Origin: Roseibacillus ishigakijimensis
GTDB lineage: Bacteria; Verrucomicrobiota; Verrucomicrobiia; Verrucomicrobiales; Akkermansiaceae
Direction: 5' to 3'
NCBI RefSeq assembly: GCF_016595415.1
Contig: NZ_JAENIO010000019.1
Span: 1 to 64,000 of the forward strand
Length of the DNA: 64,000 nt
Shown here: positions 52,780 through 62,900 of the stretch, one piece after another
Layout of the letters: each line of letters begins with the position of its first letter
Position numbering within the stretch: position 1 is the first letter of the stretch
Made by a program: the position numbers and the translations under genes
The notes under the pieces: generated by a model
Seen by the model: the letters and a program-made list of their open reading frames with translations, nothing else
Databases searched by the model: none
Told to the model about the DNA's origin: nothing

Positions 52780-55206
52780 TTACCAGACCGGCTCCCCACG
52801 CTCGTCGAAAGGGAGCCAAAGGAGGGCCACGGCGGTAACGGCGATGTCTTTCTTGTAAGGGCTGATGGAAAGCCTCTCAAAAGCCAGATTCTCGGGCGCG
52901 AAGTCCCGGTCGAGTTCCGCGATTTCTTCCGCCAGCTCCCGCTGCAAATAAGCCACGTCTTCCTCCAGCCGCTCCACCTTGCGCTCGGCCACCTTGACAT
53001 CGGCCCGCTGCTGGTAAGCCCGGGTGGCACTGGTAACCGTGCTGCCCCGGCTCTTGCGACCGCCGAGCAAAGCCCCGAGGAGGCCTCCCACGATGCGGGC
53101 CCCGGTCTGCATTGTGGCACTATGGGCCTGCGCTTTTTCCTTCTCGAGAGCCAATTCCGCCCGCTCCAATTGGTCCTCTTTGCTGCGGAGCTTCTTCTCG
53201 TATTTTTCGCGGAGTTCCTCTACCGCCTCATCGCGCGCTTCGTGGGCCTGGTGACGGAGCCGGGCCCGAAAGTCCCCCTCGCCTTCCCCAAACTGCGAGT
53301 AAGCGTCGAGTTCCTGGCAATAAAACAACTCCATGCGTTCCTCGCGGTAAATCAACTCCTCGAACTCGTCCTCCACCGGCTTGTAATTGTCCGCGTTCAT
53401 GGCATAGCCCGGCAGGGGACCGAAGCCCGCTCCCCGTCGGGGGTCACTTTGCAGCGTCGCCAGCGGAATGCCGCACTCGTAAGCAACCTCCCAGTGGATC
53501 CCGCCTTCCCCGATGGGATTGACAAAACGCACCCGCCGCGAGCCTTCCCGATTGGCCTTGCGGGAGAGGAAATGCACCTCGGCCTCCCGCAGGAGCGCGG
53601 GGAGATACTCGATGCCATCCGCTTCGCCCGCAAAGGGGGCGAAAAGCTCCCTGACCCCCTGCCCCACCGGAGGGCGTTCACCCTTGGGCCCGGCGGATGG
53701 CACTGCGGCCCGCATCATGGGATTGGCCGCCGCCCGGGAGGGCTTGCCCTCCTCAAAGAGCGCCCGCTTGGGGTCCATCAGGGTCTTGATTTGCCGCCGG
53801 GTGAGCGGGCCGCGCAAATAGCTCATCACCCAGCGAACGTGGAAAACGGTGGGAGCATTCTCATGGACATTGTTCATGAGAAAAACGCGACTTCCCAAAC
53901 CCGAAAGAAGCTGATCCACCCGCGAGCGATCAAAATTCGCGCCCCCCTCACTCATCGCTCCCTCCAGTCCATCGAGAACGCGCAACTTGTCGCGCTCGGT
54001 CTGCAAGCGCCCCAGCCACCAGGTGCCGATATTGGAGAGCGCCTTGTAGTCGAGATCGACCGGGTTCTGCGTGGCCACCAGCACGCCAAGCCCGAAGGCC
54101 CGGGCCTGCTTGAGCATGGTCATGAGCGGCTTTTTGCTCGGCGGATTGGAGACCGGCGGCAGGTAGCCGAAAATCTCATCGATGTAGAGCAGCGCCCGCA
54201 AGCTCGTAGTCCCGCTCTGCGCCCGCATCCAGCCCAACATCTGATTGAGCAGGAGGGAGACGAAGAACATGCGCTCGCTGTCGCTGAGGTGGGCAATGGA
54301 AAAAATGGAAATGCGCGCCTTGCCCTCGGGGGTGTAGAGCATCTGCTGAATGTCGAGGGCCGGGCCTTCCAGCCAAGTGGAGAATCCCGGGCTGGCGAGA
54401 AGGTTGTTGAACTTGAGAGCAAGCTTCTGGCGGTCTTTTTCGGGATAAAAACTCTCCACATCGATGACCCCGACTTTGCCAAACTGAGGCCGCTGGATAT
54501 TGCGGATGAGCGACTCGAGAGAAAGGCTTTCCCCCGCCTGCCAACAAAAATTGAAAATGGAGGCCAGCAGAACCGCCTCCCGGCTCTGGATGGGATCCGC
54601 ATCCACCCCCACAAGGGAAAGAAGGGAAGACACCGTGCTCTCAATGCGCTCGCCGAGCAATTCCCCATCATCCCTCACCTCAAAGGGTGGCACATCCAGC
54701 GAACTGAGAATGGAAACCGGAATGCCGGCCTTGCTGCCGGGGGTAAAGACGTTGATGTCCACTTTTTCGCGGAACTGGGCCACCCGCTCCCCACTCTGCC
54801 CCCAGTCCGCGATGCCCTCTTTCCACATCGTGGCCACCCCCTGCGCAAACTCCGACACGCTCTGGCCTTTTTTACGGGCATCGTCGGCATTGACCCAGGG
54901 CTCAAAATCCGCTCCCCGGAACTCGGGAAAGGCCAGCATCAGATTCGGAATATCGCCCTTGGGATCGATCACGATTGCCGGGATATTGTCCATCGCGGCC
55001 TCCTCGAGCAGCCCGAGACAGAGCCCCGTCTTGCCCGACCCCGTCATTCCCAGCACCGCGCCGTGAGTGACCAGGTCCTTGGAGTCATAGAGGGTCAGCG
55101 ACTCCTCCAACTCACCCCGGGTGACATCATACCCCCGCCCGAGGTAGAATTTGCCCAATTTTTCGTAATCCGAAACCGCAATGTCCATACCTTCAAAATG
55201 CGCCAA
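52780..55206 (-). CDS. HerA/FtsK-superfamily ATPase with coiled coil (DUF87-like)
   Basis: 808 residues. The N-terminus has the short beta module FYLGRGYD typical of HerA-like ATPases, then Walker A GMTGSGKTG (about 52-60), IVIDPKGD, and Walker B LLYIDEIFGYLPP (near 340). VATQNPVDLDYKALSN is the sensor motif. Residues 660-790 are charged and helical and should form a coiled coil. It belongs to a stand-alone bacterial family found in many phyla, with unknown function; DNA or protein translocation is the likely activity. No nuclease, SIR2 or other defence partner is adjacent: the neighbours are convergent dsbD and a divergent DUF4190 gene. Confidence 0.88.
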   Translation of the reverse strand: MAHFEGMDIAVSDYEKLGKFYLGRGYDVTRGELEESLTLYDSKDLVTHGAVLGMTGSGKTGLCLGLLEEAAMDNIPAIVIDPKGDIPNLMLAFPEFRGADFEPWVNADDARKKGQSVSEFAQGVATMWKEGIADWGQSGERVAQFREKVDINVFTPGSKAGIPVSILSSLDVPPFEVRDDGELLGERIESTVSSLLSLVGVDADPIQSREAVLLASIFNFCWQAGESLSLESLIRNIQRPQFGKVGVIDVESFYPEKDRQKLALKFNNLLASPGFSTWLEGPALDIQQMLYTPEGKARISIFSIAHLSDSERMFFVSLLLNQMLGWMRAQSGTTSLRALLYIDEIFGYLPPVSNPPSKKPLMTMLKQARAFGLGVLVATQNPVDLDYKALSNIGTWWLGRLQTERDKLRVLDGLEGAMSEGGANFDRSRVDQLLSGLGSRVFLMNNVHENAPTVFHVRWVMSYLRGPLTRRQIKTLMDPKRALFEEGKPSRAAANPMMRAAVPSAGPKGERPPVGQGVRELFAPFAGEADGIEYLPALLREAEVHFLSRKANREGSRRVRFVNPIGEGGIHWEVAYECGIPLATLQSDPRRGAGFGPLPGYAMNADNYKPVEDEFEELIYREERMELFYCQELDAYSQFGEGEGDFRARLRHQAHEARDEAVEELREKYEKKLRSKEDQLERAELALEKEKAQAHSATMQTGARIVGGLLGALLGGRKSRGSTVTSATRAYQQRADVKVAERKVERLEEDVAYLQRELAEEIAELDRDFAPENLAFERLSISPYKKDIAVTAVALLWLPFDERGEPVW

Positions 55207-55322
55207 GAACTCAACCTTAAAAAAGGGAAAAAGAAGCCGGTCACGACATACTCGATTGAGTAGCGGCCCTGCAACATTGTCCTTTCCCTCGCAGCCCTTA
55301 CCTCCCTAAAATTTCCGGACTT

Positions 55323-55904
55323 ATGCAAAACGACTCCACGCCCCCTCCCACCCCCTCGGCCGCCCCACCAACCAACGGACTGGCCATCGCCGCTGCCTGC
55401 ACGGGTATTTTCGGAATTCCCGCTATCGTCATGGGCCACATCGCCCTCAGCCAGATTAAGAAAACGGGTGAAAAGGGAAAAGGCCTGGCCATCGGCGGAC
55501 TGGTGGCCGGCTATTTCTTCACCCTCCTTCTGCCCCTTCTCATCATTGCCGGCCTGGCGGTGCCGACCGCGATGAAAGCCATGGAAAAGGCTCGTCAAGT
55601 CACCGTCATCCAGCAGGTGAAGAGCTTGCAAGGCCAGCTCTACCTCCATCAGGTCGAACACAAGAGCTATCCCGCCTCCCTCGCGGAGCTCGTGACCAAC
55701 GGCATCCTGAGCCAAACCGAACTGGATGAGCTGGTGACTGCGGAATGGGGCGAGAGCACCGTGACCGTGCGCTATAGCCCGCCCCCGGCTGGCTGGCAGG
55801 AGGAGGGCGATTCTCCGCTCATTCTCTGGACCGAGCCTCCGGTGAAAGGGAAAATCATCCAAGCCACCCTCGACGGCACCACCCGGGTGGAAGCAGTGGA
55901 GTAA
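55323..55904 (+). CDS. DUF4190 membrane protein with pilin-like C-terminal part
   Basis: 193 residues. A Pro-rich N-terminal tail precedes two membrane helices with the DUF4190 signature (GLAIAAACTGIFGIPAIVMG, HIALSQIKKTGEKGKGLAIG). From about 85, MEKARQVTVIQQVKSLQGQL and SYPASLAELVTNGIL resemble the helix and first strand region of GspG-like pseudopilins. The architecture is common in Verrucomicrobia and Planctomycetes; function is unknown. It is divergent from the HerA-like gene and 102 nt ahead of hom. Confidence 0.8.
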   Translation: MQNDSTPPPTPSAAPPTNGLAIAAACTGIFGIPAIVMGHIALSQIKKTGEKGKGLAIGGLVAGYFFTLLLPLLIIAGLAVPTAMKAMEKARQVTVIQQVKSLQGQLYLHQVEHKSYPASLAELVTNGILSQTELDELVTAEWGESTVTVRYSPPPAGWQEEGDSPLILWTEPPVKGKIIQATLDGTTRVEAVE

Positions 55905-56006
55905 GGATATCCGCGCAGGCTCCTCGCCGGGACCCCTCCCCGGCGGGAGAGAAATTTTTCCACCGCAACACTTGGCGATTGCCCCGCGAGCCGTTACACG
56001 GATTCC

Positions 56007-57320
56007 GTGAGTTGCAAAACCCTTGGCGTTGGCTTGGCTGGATTCGGGACCGTCGGTTCCGGTGTGTGGAATATTCTCGCTCGCAACGGGCAGTTGATCA
56101 AAGAGCGCACCCACGGAGCCGCCGACCTGGAGATTCGCAAAGTCATCGTCCGCGACCTCTCCAAACCCCGTGAGGCAGAGGCTCCCGAAGAAATTTTCGG
56201 CACTGATCTCAAGGAACTGATCGAGGACCCGGCCATCGACATCGTGGTCGAGCTCATCGGCGGCACCGGCGCGGCCTTCGACCTCGTCGCCGCCGCCCTC
56301 AAGGCCGGCAAACCGGTCGTCACTGGCAACAAGGCTCTCCTCGCCGAACGCGGGCAAGAGCTCTTTGCCCTCTCCGCCGAGCACCAGACTCCCATCCACT
56401 TCGAGGCCGCCGTCGCCGGGGCCATCCCGGTCATCAAGGCCGTGCAGGAATCCTTCGTCGGCAACCGCATCGAGTCCCTCACCGGTATCATCAATGGCAC
56501 TTCGAACTACATTCTCCAGCGCATGACCGAGGCCGGTCTCGGCTACCCCGAGGCCCTGAAGGAGGCTAAAGACCTGGGCTATGCGGAGGCTGACGAGAGC
56601 CTCGACGTCAATGGCTGGGACGCCGCTCACAAGGCCATTCTGCTGGCTTCCCTCTCCTACGGCACCCTTATCGACTACCGCGAAGTCTACGTGCGCGGCA
56701 TCGAGAAAGTGACCCCTCTCGATATCAAGTTCGCCAAGGAGCTCGGCTACGTGGTCAAGCTCCTCTCTCTCGTCAGTCAGCACGAGGACGGTAGCATCGA
56801 GATCCGCACCCAGCCTTCCTTCATTTCCGCCAAACACATCCTCGCCTCGGTCAATGGCGTCTTCAATGCCATCGCGGTGAAGGGGGATGCCGCCGGAGAA
56901 TCCCTCTTCTACGGACGCGGAGCCGGGCAAGAGCCCACCGGCAGCTCGGTGGTCGCCGACCTCGTGGAGGCGGCCCGCCTGATGGCCAATGGCGGCATTC
57001 ACCGCGGCTTTTTGCCCGCCGAAAACGGTCCGCGCCCCCTGCCCATTGAGGAAACCGCCACTCCCTGTTACGTGCGCTTCAAGGTCACCGACCGGCCCGG
57101 CGTGATTGCGGAAATCGCCAGCATCCTCGCCCAAGACGGCGTCGGCATCTCCGGCACCCACTCCCCCTCCGACCCGGAAAACCCCGATGCGGAATTCGTC
57201 GATATGGTTTTCCTCCTTCACAAAACTCCCTTCGGCCTACTGCGCGACACCCTGGCCAAAGTCGAAGCCCTCGACTCCGTCACCGAACGCCCGGTGGTCT
57301 TCCGCATCGAAAAACTCTGA
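56007..57320 (+). CDS. hom: Homoserine dehydrogenase
   Basis: 437 residues from GTG 56007; the first residues are followed at once by the nucleotide-binding LAGFGTVGSGV. It reduces aspartate semialdehyde to homoserine on the route to threonine and methionine. NAD(P) site GFGTVG, the VVTGNKALLAE segment, the catalytic region GIINGTSNYIL with AKDLGYAEADES, and the C-terminal ACT domain (YVRFKVTDRPGVIAEIASIL) are intact. The ACT domain implies feedback control by threonine. No other threonine-pathway genes are in this window. Confidence 0.95.
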   Translation: MSCKTLGVGLAGFGTVGSGVWNILARNGQLIKERTHGAADLEIRKVIVRDLSKPREAEAPEEIFGTDLKELIEDPAIDIVVELIGGTGAAFDLVAAALKAGKPVVTGNKALLAERGQELFALSAEHQTPIHFEAAVAGAIPVIKAVQESFVGNRIESLTGIINGTSNYILQRMTEAGLGYPEALKEAKDLGYAEADESLDVNGWDAAHKAILLASLSYGTLIDYREVYVRGIEKVTPLDIKFAKELGYVVKLLSLVSQHEDGSIEIRTQPSFISAKHILASVNGVFNAIAVKGDAAGESLFYGRGAGQEPTGSSVVADLVEAARLMANGGIHRGFLPAENGPRPLPIEETATPCYVRFKVTDRPGVIAEIASILAQDGVGISGTHSPSDPENPDAEFVDMVFLLHKTPFGLLRDTLAKVEALDSVTERPVVFRIEKL

Positions 57321-57476
57321 AACCACCCAGAGAGAAACCGCCCTCCCCAAAAAAAACACCCCGCCAAAGGAGGCCCAAAACTCCGGTCGGAACAGACACC
57401 CGAAAAATGAGTATTCCGGCCGGGCTCCTTTATTCTCGCTTTTCATCTCGTCGCCTACCAGCCAGAGTGCCACGCG

Positions 57477-58970
57477 ATGCCCGAGGAATCCGCCCAATCC
57501 GCCCCGCCGCCACTCCCGCCCTCGCCCTGGCACAAGACCGGCGACTTCTCTGATCGACTCAGCCCCATGCTGGTCAAGGAGCTACGGCAAGGACTGCGCA
57601 CCCACTCCTTCGTGGTCCTTTTCCTCGTCATGCAGGGCTTGCTCGCCTTCATCCTTCTCACCACAGCGGCTGCCGACACCAATGCGGGAGAGTTCATTTC
57701 GGCCCTCATCTTCTTTTTCTTCTCTCTTGCCGCCCTCGTGGTGCAGCCCTTGCGTGGTATTTCCGCCATATCCAGTGAGGTCAAGGCCGACACCATCGAC
57801 CTGATGGCGCTCACCAAGCTCTCGGCCTGGCGAATCGTGATTGGCAAATGGAACGCCATCGTCAGCCAGACCGCCCTGCTGCTCTTTGCCATCGTGCCCT
57901 ACTTGATCTTGCGCTATTTCTTCGGCGGGATGCAGCTCTTTGCGGAACTCCTCCTCCTCGGTAGCCTCTTCTTTCTCTCCACCGTCTTCACGGCTATCAC
58001 GGTTGGCCTTTCAGCCTCCACCCTCGCCCTCGTACGGGCCCTGCCCTTACTGGGAGGGCTCTTCCTCGTTTTCCCCATCGGCGGCATCGCTTTTTCCGGA
58101 CTCGACGAAGTGCTCGAAATGCTCACTCCCAGCGAAAAACACGAGTGGTTCGCTCTCGGGGCCTTCTACGCCATCGCCGCCTACGTCGGCTATTTTTTCC
58201 TCGAGCTGGCCACCACCGCCATCGCTCCCTCCGCCGAAAATCGCGCCACTCGCAAGCGCCTCGTCGCCCTCGTGATCCTCCCCACCGTTTTCATTTCCTG
58301 CCTTCAAGTGGACTGGAGCCTGGCCTGGGTCCTGAGCCTACTTCTCCTTCTCATGCTCACCCTCGACCTCTTCACCGAGCGGGCCGACTATCCCTCCATC
58401 GTGTTGCGACCCTTTCTCCACTTCGGCTACCCGGGCTCCTTGCTCGCCCGCTTCTTCGCTCCCGGCTGGGCCACCGGACAACTCTTCTTCGCGCTCCTCG
58501 TCGGCCTCTTGGTCGCCCTAGACTTCTTCCTGGCCAAACGTCCCCCCGAGCCCGACTTCTGGCCTGTGATAGGGGCTCTTCTCGGGATCGTTCTGCTTCC
58601 CCTTGCCCTCCTCAATATCTTCCACGCACGCTTGCCCAACCGGATGGCAATTTACCTCCTCCTCAGTATCACTCTCTGCGGCCTCTTCCCCCTCTTCGAA
58701 GTCTTGGACAATCTGAACGACTCGGGAACTCTCCTCAAAGTCTTCGCCTTCTTTCCGCACGTGCAATTGCTTCTCGTCGACGACTTCCGCGTCTTCAACC
58801 CTCTCACCGAAGGACAAAAACTGACCCTCACCTGGGCCTCCACCACCTGCTATTTTCTCCTCGCCCTCTTCTTTTCCCGGCACGCGCTCGCCAATCTATC
58901 CCGCTTGGAAAGAGAAGAACGCGAAGGCCGGAACCACTCGGCTGGAGAAGTGCACCCCCCCACGGACTGA
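57477..58970 (+). CDS. ABC-2-like multi-pass membrane permease
   Basis: 497 residues, about twelve membrane helices. The N-terminal segment LSPMLVKELRQGLRTHSFVV and the following VVQPLRGISAISSEVKADTI match the start of ABC-2 permeases found beside GldA-type ATPases and DUF58 genes in Verrucomicrobia. No ATPase is adjacent; an orphan GldA-type ATPase lies at 20452-21387. The stop codon overlaps the DUF58 start by one base (TGATG), so translation is coupled. Substrate is unknown; a Gram-negative envelope role is inferred. Confidence 0.82.
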   Translation: MPEESAQSAPPPLPPSPWHKTGDFSDRLSPMLVKELRQGLRTHSFVVLFLVMQGLLAFILLTTAAADTNAGEFISALIFFFFSLAALVVQPLRGISAISSEVKADTIDLMALTKLSAWRIVIGKWNAIVSQTALLLFAIVPYLILRYFFGGMQLFAELLLLGSLFFLSTVFTAITVGLSASTLALVRALPLLGGLFLVFPIGGIAFSGLDEVLEMLTPSEKHEWFALGAFYAIAAYVGYFFLELATTAIAPSAENRATRKRLVALVILPTVFISCLQVDWSLAWVLSLLLLLMLTLDLFTERADYPSIVLRPFLHFGYPGSLLARFFAPGWATGQLFFALLVGLLVALDFFLAKRPPEPDFWPVIGALLGIVLLPLALLNIFHARLPNRMAIYLLLSITLCGLFPLFEVLDNLNDSGTLLKVFAFFPHVQLLLVDDFRVFNPLTEGQKLTLTWASTTCYFLLALFFSRHALANLSRLEREEREGRNHSAGEVHPPTD

Positions 58971-59854
58971 TGACTGCCGACGAACTCCGCCAAGCCCACG
59001 CCCGCGCCGCCGGCTGCGCCAACCGGCTGCGCCTGCCCCTGCGCCGCAAAGTCTGGCGCGGCGGCACGGGGGAATTCGCCGGCTCCGGCACCGGCTCCTC
59101 CCTGGACTTCCAGGACCACCGCCACTACGCCCCCGGCGACGACCCCCGCCACATCAACTGGCAAGCCTACGCGCGCACCGGCCAATACACCATGAAGCTC
59201 TACCGCGAGGAAGTGCGCCCCCTCGTGGACCTGCTCGTCGACGTCTCCCCTTCCATGTTCCTGGACGGCCCCAAGTCCGCCCGCACCGCCGAGCTGGTGG
59301 CCTTCTTCACCGAATCCTGCCAACGCGCAGGCGCGGAGCTAACCATCCATTTCCTCTCCGGCGCCGCCCACCGCCTCGTGCCCGGCGAGGCCGTCAGCCA
59401 ACAAAAATGGTTCCCCCTCGCCCAGGAATTACAAGAAAAGGACCCCGCCGGGTCACTCAATCTCCACGCCGTGCCCCTCCGGCAAACCTCCTTCCGCGTC
59501 CTTATCTCCGACCTCCTCTTCCCCGGCGAACCGCAGCGCCTGCTCCATCCCCTCGCCGCCCGACAAGGCTCCCCCCTTCTCTTTGTCCCTTTTCTCCAAA
59601 GCGAGGCCCAACCCGACTGGGAAGGCAACTACGAGTTCATCGATGCCGAGCGAACCACTCGCCATCCCCACCGCATCGAGCCCCGGGTGCTGCAGAAATA
59701 CCTCTCCGCCTATCAGCGTCACTTCACTCTCTGGAAAGAAGCAAGCCAACGCCAACAAGCCCTCCTCGCGCGCGTCCCCGCCGATCTCGACTTGGAAAAA
59801 GCTCTGTTCCACGAAGCGGTGCCCCTGCAAGCCCTCGAGCTCCTCAACGGCTAA
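58970..59854 (+). CDS. DUF58 protein with VWA-like fold
   Basis: 294 residues from ATG 58970; the open frame runs far upstream but that part is a shadow of the permease. The DUF58 signature is clear: GTGEFAGSGTGSSLDFQDHR, YAPGDDPRHINWQAYARTG and LVDLLVDVSPSMFLDGPKSA, the last being a MIDAS-like D-x-S-x-S metal site. DUF58 proteins are often encoded with MoxR ATPases and VWA proteins and may serve as chaperone-like adaptors. Here it is coupled only to an ABC-2-like permease. No MoxR gene is in the window. Confidence 0.9.
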   Translation: MTADELRQAHARAAGCANRLRLPLRRKVWRGGTGEFAGSGTGSSLDFQDHRHYAPGDDPRHINWQAYARTGQYTMKLYREEVRPLVDLLVDVSPSMFLDGPKSARTAELVAFFTESCQRAGAELTIHFLSGAAHRLVPGEAVSQQKWFPLAQELQEKDPAGSLNLHAVPLRQTSFRVLISDLLFPGEPQRLLHPLAARQGSPLLFVPFLQSEAQPDWEGNYEFIDAERTTRHPHRIEPRVLQKYLSAYQRHFTLWKEASQRQQALLARVPADLDLEKALFHEAVPLQALELLNG

Positions 59855-59911
59855 CCCGCAGCCATCGCTCCCAAGCGCCGTTCCTCCCCTCACGCTCTTT
59901 CTCCAAAAAAG

Positions 59912-59943
59912 AAGAGCCGCCCCCGACCAAAGGAGCGACTCTT
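59912..59943. terminator. Possible bidirectional terminator between convergent genes
   Basis: AAGAG/CTCTT and CGC/GCG pair with one internal mismatch around a 13-nt loop, preceded by an A-run on the plus strand (T-run when read from the minus gene). It lies between the DUF58 gene and the convergent giant secreted protein. The stem is imperfect. Confidence 0.35.
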
Positions 59944-59985
59944 GTGGATTACCTGCGGAAACAGATAAGAATTTATTCGGTCCGC

Positions 59986-62900
59986 TTACTCAGCTGACAC
60001 CTGGAAGAAGTAGCGGGGAGTGTCCGCGCCGCCGGGAATATCCACGGTAACGGTCACTTCCGAACCTGTGCCCGCGATTCCAGTCTCAATCTCAGTCGGG
60101 AATCCGTTGAGATCCAGCGAACCGGTCACCTTGTAAGTCGCGTCTGCGGACGTGGTGAAGGTGATGTCAAAGGTTCCTGCCACCTCGCCCATGCCACAAG
60201 ACACAATCTCGATGCCAGCCGCCTCATCACCCTTCACCACGACGGTGGCTTCGGGGGTGCTCAGCTCTTCAAAGCTGGGATTGAAGTAACCGTGATTGGA
60301 CATGTAGGTCCAGGTGTGGGCCCAGTTAGAGGTCCCAAAGGCCCCCCGGTAATCGACCTCAGTGGGAGCGCCATCCAGGAGGGTGGTTCCCCAAGCCGGT
60401 CCAGCCAAGGCGGGACGCGGGTCAATAGCGGAAACTTCCCCATCGGTGCGGACCAGCAGGCTCAGCTGGGGATCCGTGCCCACGGCACTGTTTCCGGCTT
60501 GCGCCAGCAGAGTCGCGGCGTCGGCCGCGTTGTCCCCGGTCGTGGCACCTCCCACGAAGGCTCCGAAGACATTGTGCTGGAAGCAAAGATTCACCCCAAC
60601 CTGATTGGCAGTCGTCTGATCATCCATGCGCACAGCGGCGCCACCGAAATCAGTGAAGATGGAGTTATGGAACTGACCAGCGAAGTTGTCCTTGAGGCGG
60701 AAACCATTGTTTCCGCTCGGGCCCTCTTCACCGCCCCCCACGTAGGTGACGTTATAGAACTGGGCACTGGTGAGGGGAGTGAGGGTTTTATCATCGCCAT
60801 CACCTCCATCAGCCTCGGTCCCATTGTCGCTCAGCGTGCTTTGCACCGCAAAGAGGAACTGATGACGACCCTGATGACCTTGGTCGAGATCAAATGACTC
60901 ATCTTGGTTGAAGAAGCTCACCAAGTGGGAAGTGTCGACCGTGCCGCCGAAGTATTCAAAGCCATCATCGGTATTGCCCACAACTTCCACAAAGCGAACC
61001 GTGGTTCCCGAACCAACTCCACCCATGGTCAGGCCATTGATCTCCTCGTTGACATCGAACTCAAAGCCCCCAAACTCGATGCGGACATATTCCAGAATTC
61101 CGGAATCGTCAGTCGGGGACGACCCCCCGTAAACGATGTCAGCGGAAGAGCCGGCCGGGAAGCCTTCAATCGAAGTCTCGCCCACATTGGCAGAACCGCT
61201 GGTGAAGTTGATGGGAGCGCTACCAAGCAGGATAACTCCACCCCATTCACCACCATCCACCGCCGGGTCGCCCGCAGTATCGACGACGAAATCATCGCCA
61301 TCCACATCCACTCCATAACGGTATTCCGCCTCTGAAGCACTGGTGAAGATAATCGGATTATTCGCCGTTCCCTGAGCTTGGATACGACCAGCCCGGGTCA
61401 CCACGACCGCGCCGACCTGTGCTCCGCTAGACCCAGCATCAGAGCCTGTTCCTGCAATGACAGTGCCGGGTTTGATGGTGAGAGTCACTTTGTTGCCACC
61501 CTCGCTCCAGCTACCACCATCGCCGTAAGAAGCATCCTTGACCGCTACCGCGCTATCGAGGAAGTAAATCTTGTCGACAAGGCCGTCGCCATTGGTATCG
61601 GAATCCCAAGTGGTGTCGGCAGTAATGTCACCGGCGACATGCTCGACCGTCACTTGACGATTGAATTGGTTGGGAATGAATGATTCGGCAAGATAGCCGT
61701 TCTCAGACATATAGGTCCACGTGCGAGCCCAGTTCTCATCGCCAAAGGCACCCCGATAGTTGGCGGCCCAGAGACCTCCTTGAGTGAGCGCGGAGCCGTA
61801 AGCCGGGCTAGTCAATGCCGGACGCGGGTCAACGGAAACAACATCACCTTCGCTGCCACGAACAAGCCCCAGAAGCTCGGGGTCTGTGTTGATAGCGGTG
61901 TTTCCAGATTGGGCAAGCAAGGCGTCACCCCCGGAGGCATTGTCCCCGGTCGCAGTCGCACCAAAGGAACCAAAGAGGTTGTTAGTGAAGTTAAGATTCA
62001 CTCCCACCTGGTCCTCGGTCAGTTGGTCATCCATACGAATCACCGCCCCTTTGTAATCGGTGAAAATGGAATTATGGAACTGACCGGCAAAATTTTCCTT
62101 TAAGCGGAAAGCATTTCCAGCCGAACTCTCTTCGCCTCCACCGATGTAAGTGACGTTGTAAAACTTGGCCAAAGTAAAGGGCTCGAGACCCTTTTCATCG
62201 CCATCACCCCCATCCGCTTCTGTTCCATTGTCGCTCAGAGTGCTCTGCACTGCGAAAAGAAACTGATGAGTGCCCTGATGACCTTGGTCCAAGTCAAAGG
62301 ACTCATCCTGGTTGAAGAAGCTCACCAAGTGAGAAGTATTCACGGTGCCGCCAAAGTATTCGAAGCCGTCATCCGTGTTACCAACCACCTCAATGTAACG
62401 AAGAGTGGTGCCAGAACCGACACCTCCCATGGTCAACCCGTTGATCTCTTCGTTGGAGTCGAACTCGAAGCCACCAAACTCGATCCGCACATACTCCATG
62501 ATACCCGAGCTATCATCGGCAATCTCACCGCCAAAGACGATGTCCGCAGAGGAACCAGCGGGGAAACCTTCAATCGAAGTCTCACCAACATTGGTCGAAC
62601 CACTGGTGAAGTTAATGGGAGCATTGCCGAGCAGAATGACGCCACCCCACTCACCTCCATCGAAGACAGGGTCATTAGGCACATCGACCACAAAATCGTC
62701 ACCATCGACATCAACGCCATAGCGGTATTCCGCCTCAGAAGCACTGGTGAAGATGATGGGGCAGTTCTCCTCACCCCGGGCATCAATCATGCCGGAACGA
62801 GTCACCAACAAAGAGCCCACTTGGGCCCCGCTGGAACCTGCATCGGAGCCTGTCCCCGCAATCACGGTCCCTGGCTCGATGGTCAAAGTCACCTTCTCGC

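Noticed and set aside
52780-55206. HerA-like ATPase as part of an antiphage defence system
   Set aside because: Defence HerA genes are paired with SIR2, NurA or other nucleases. None is adjacent, and this family is a widespread stand-alone housekeeping-like ATPase.
53122-55263. Plus-strand frame of 713 codons antisense to the HerA-like ATPase
   Set aside because: No domain or signal peptide; the minus strand encodes intact Walker motifs across the same span.
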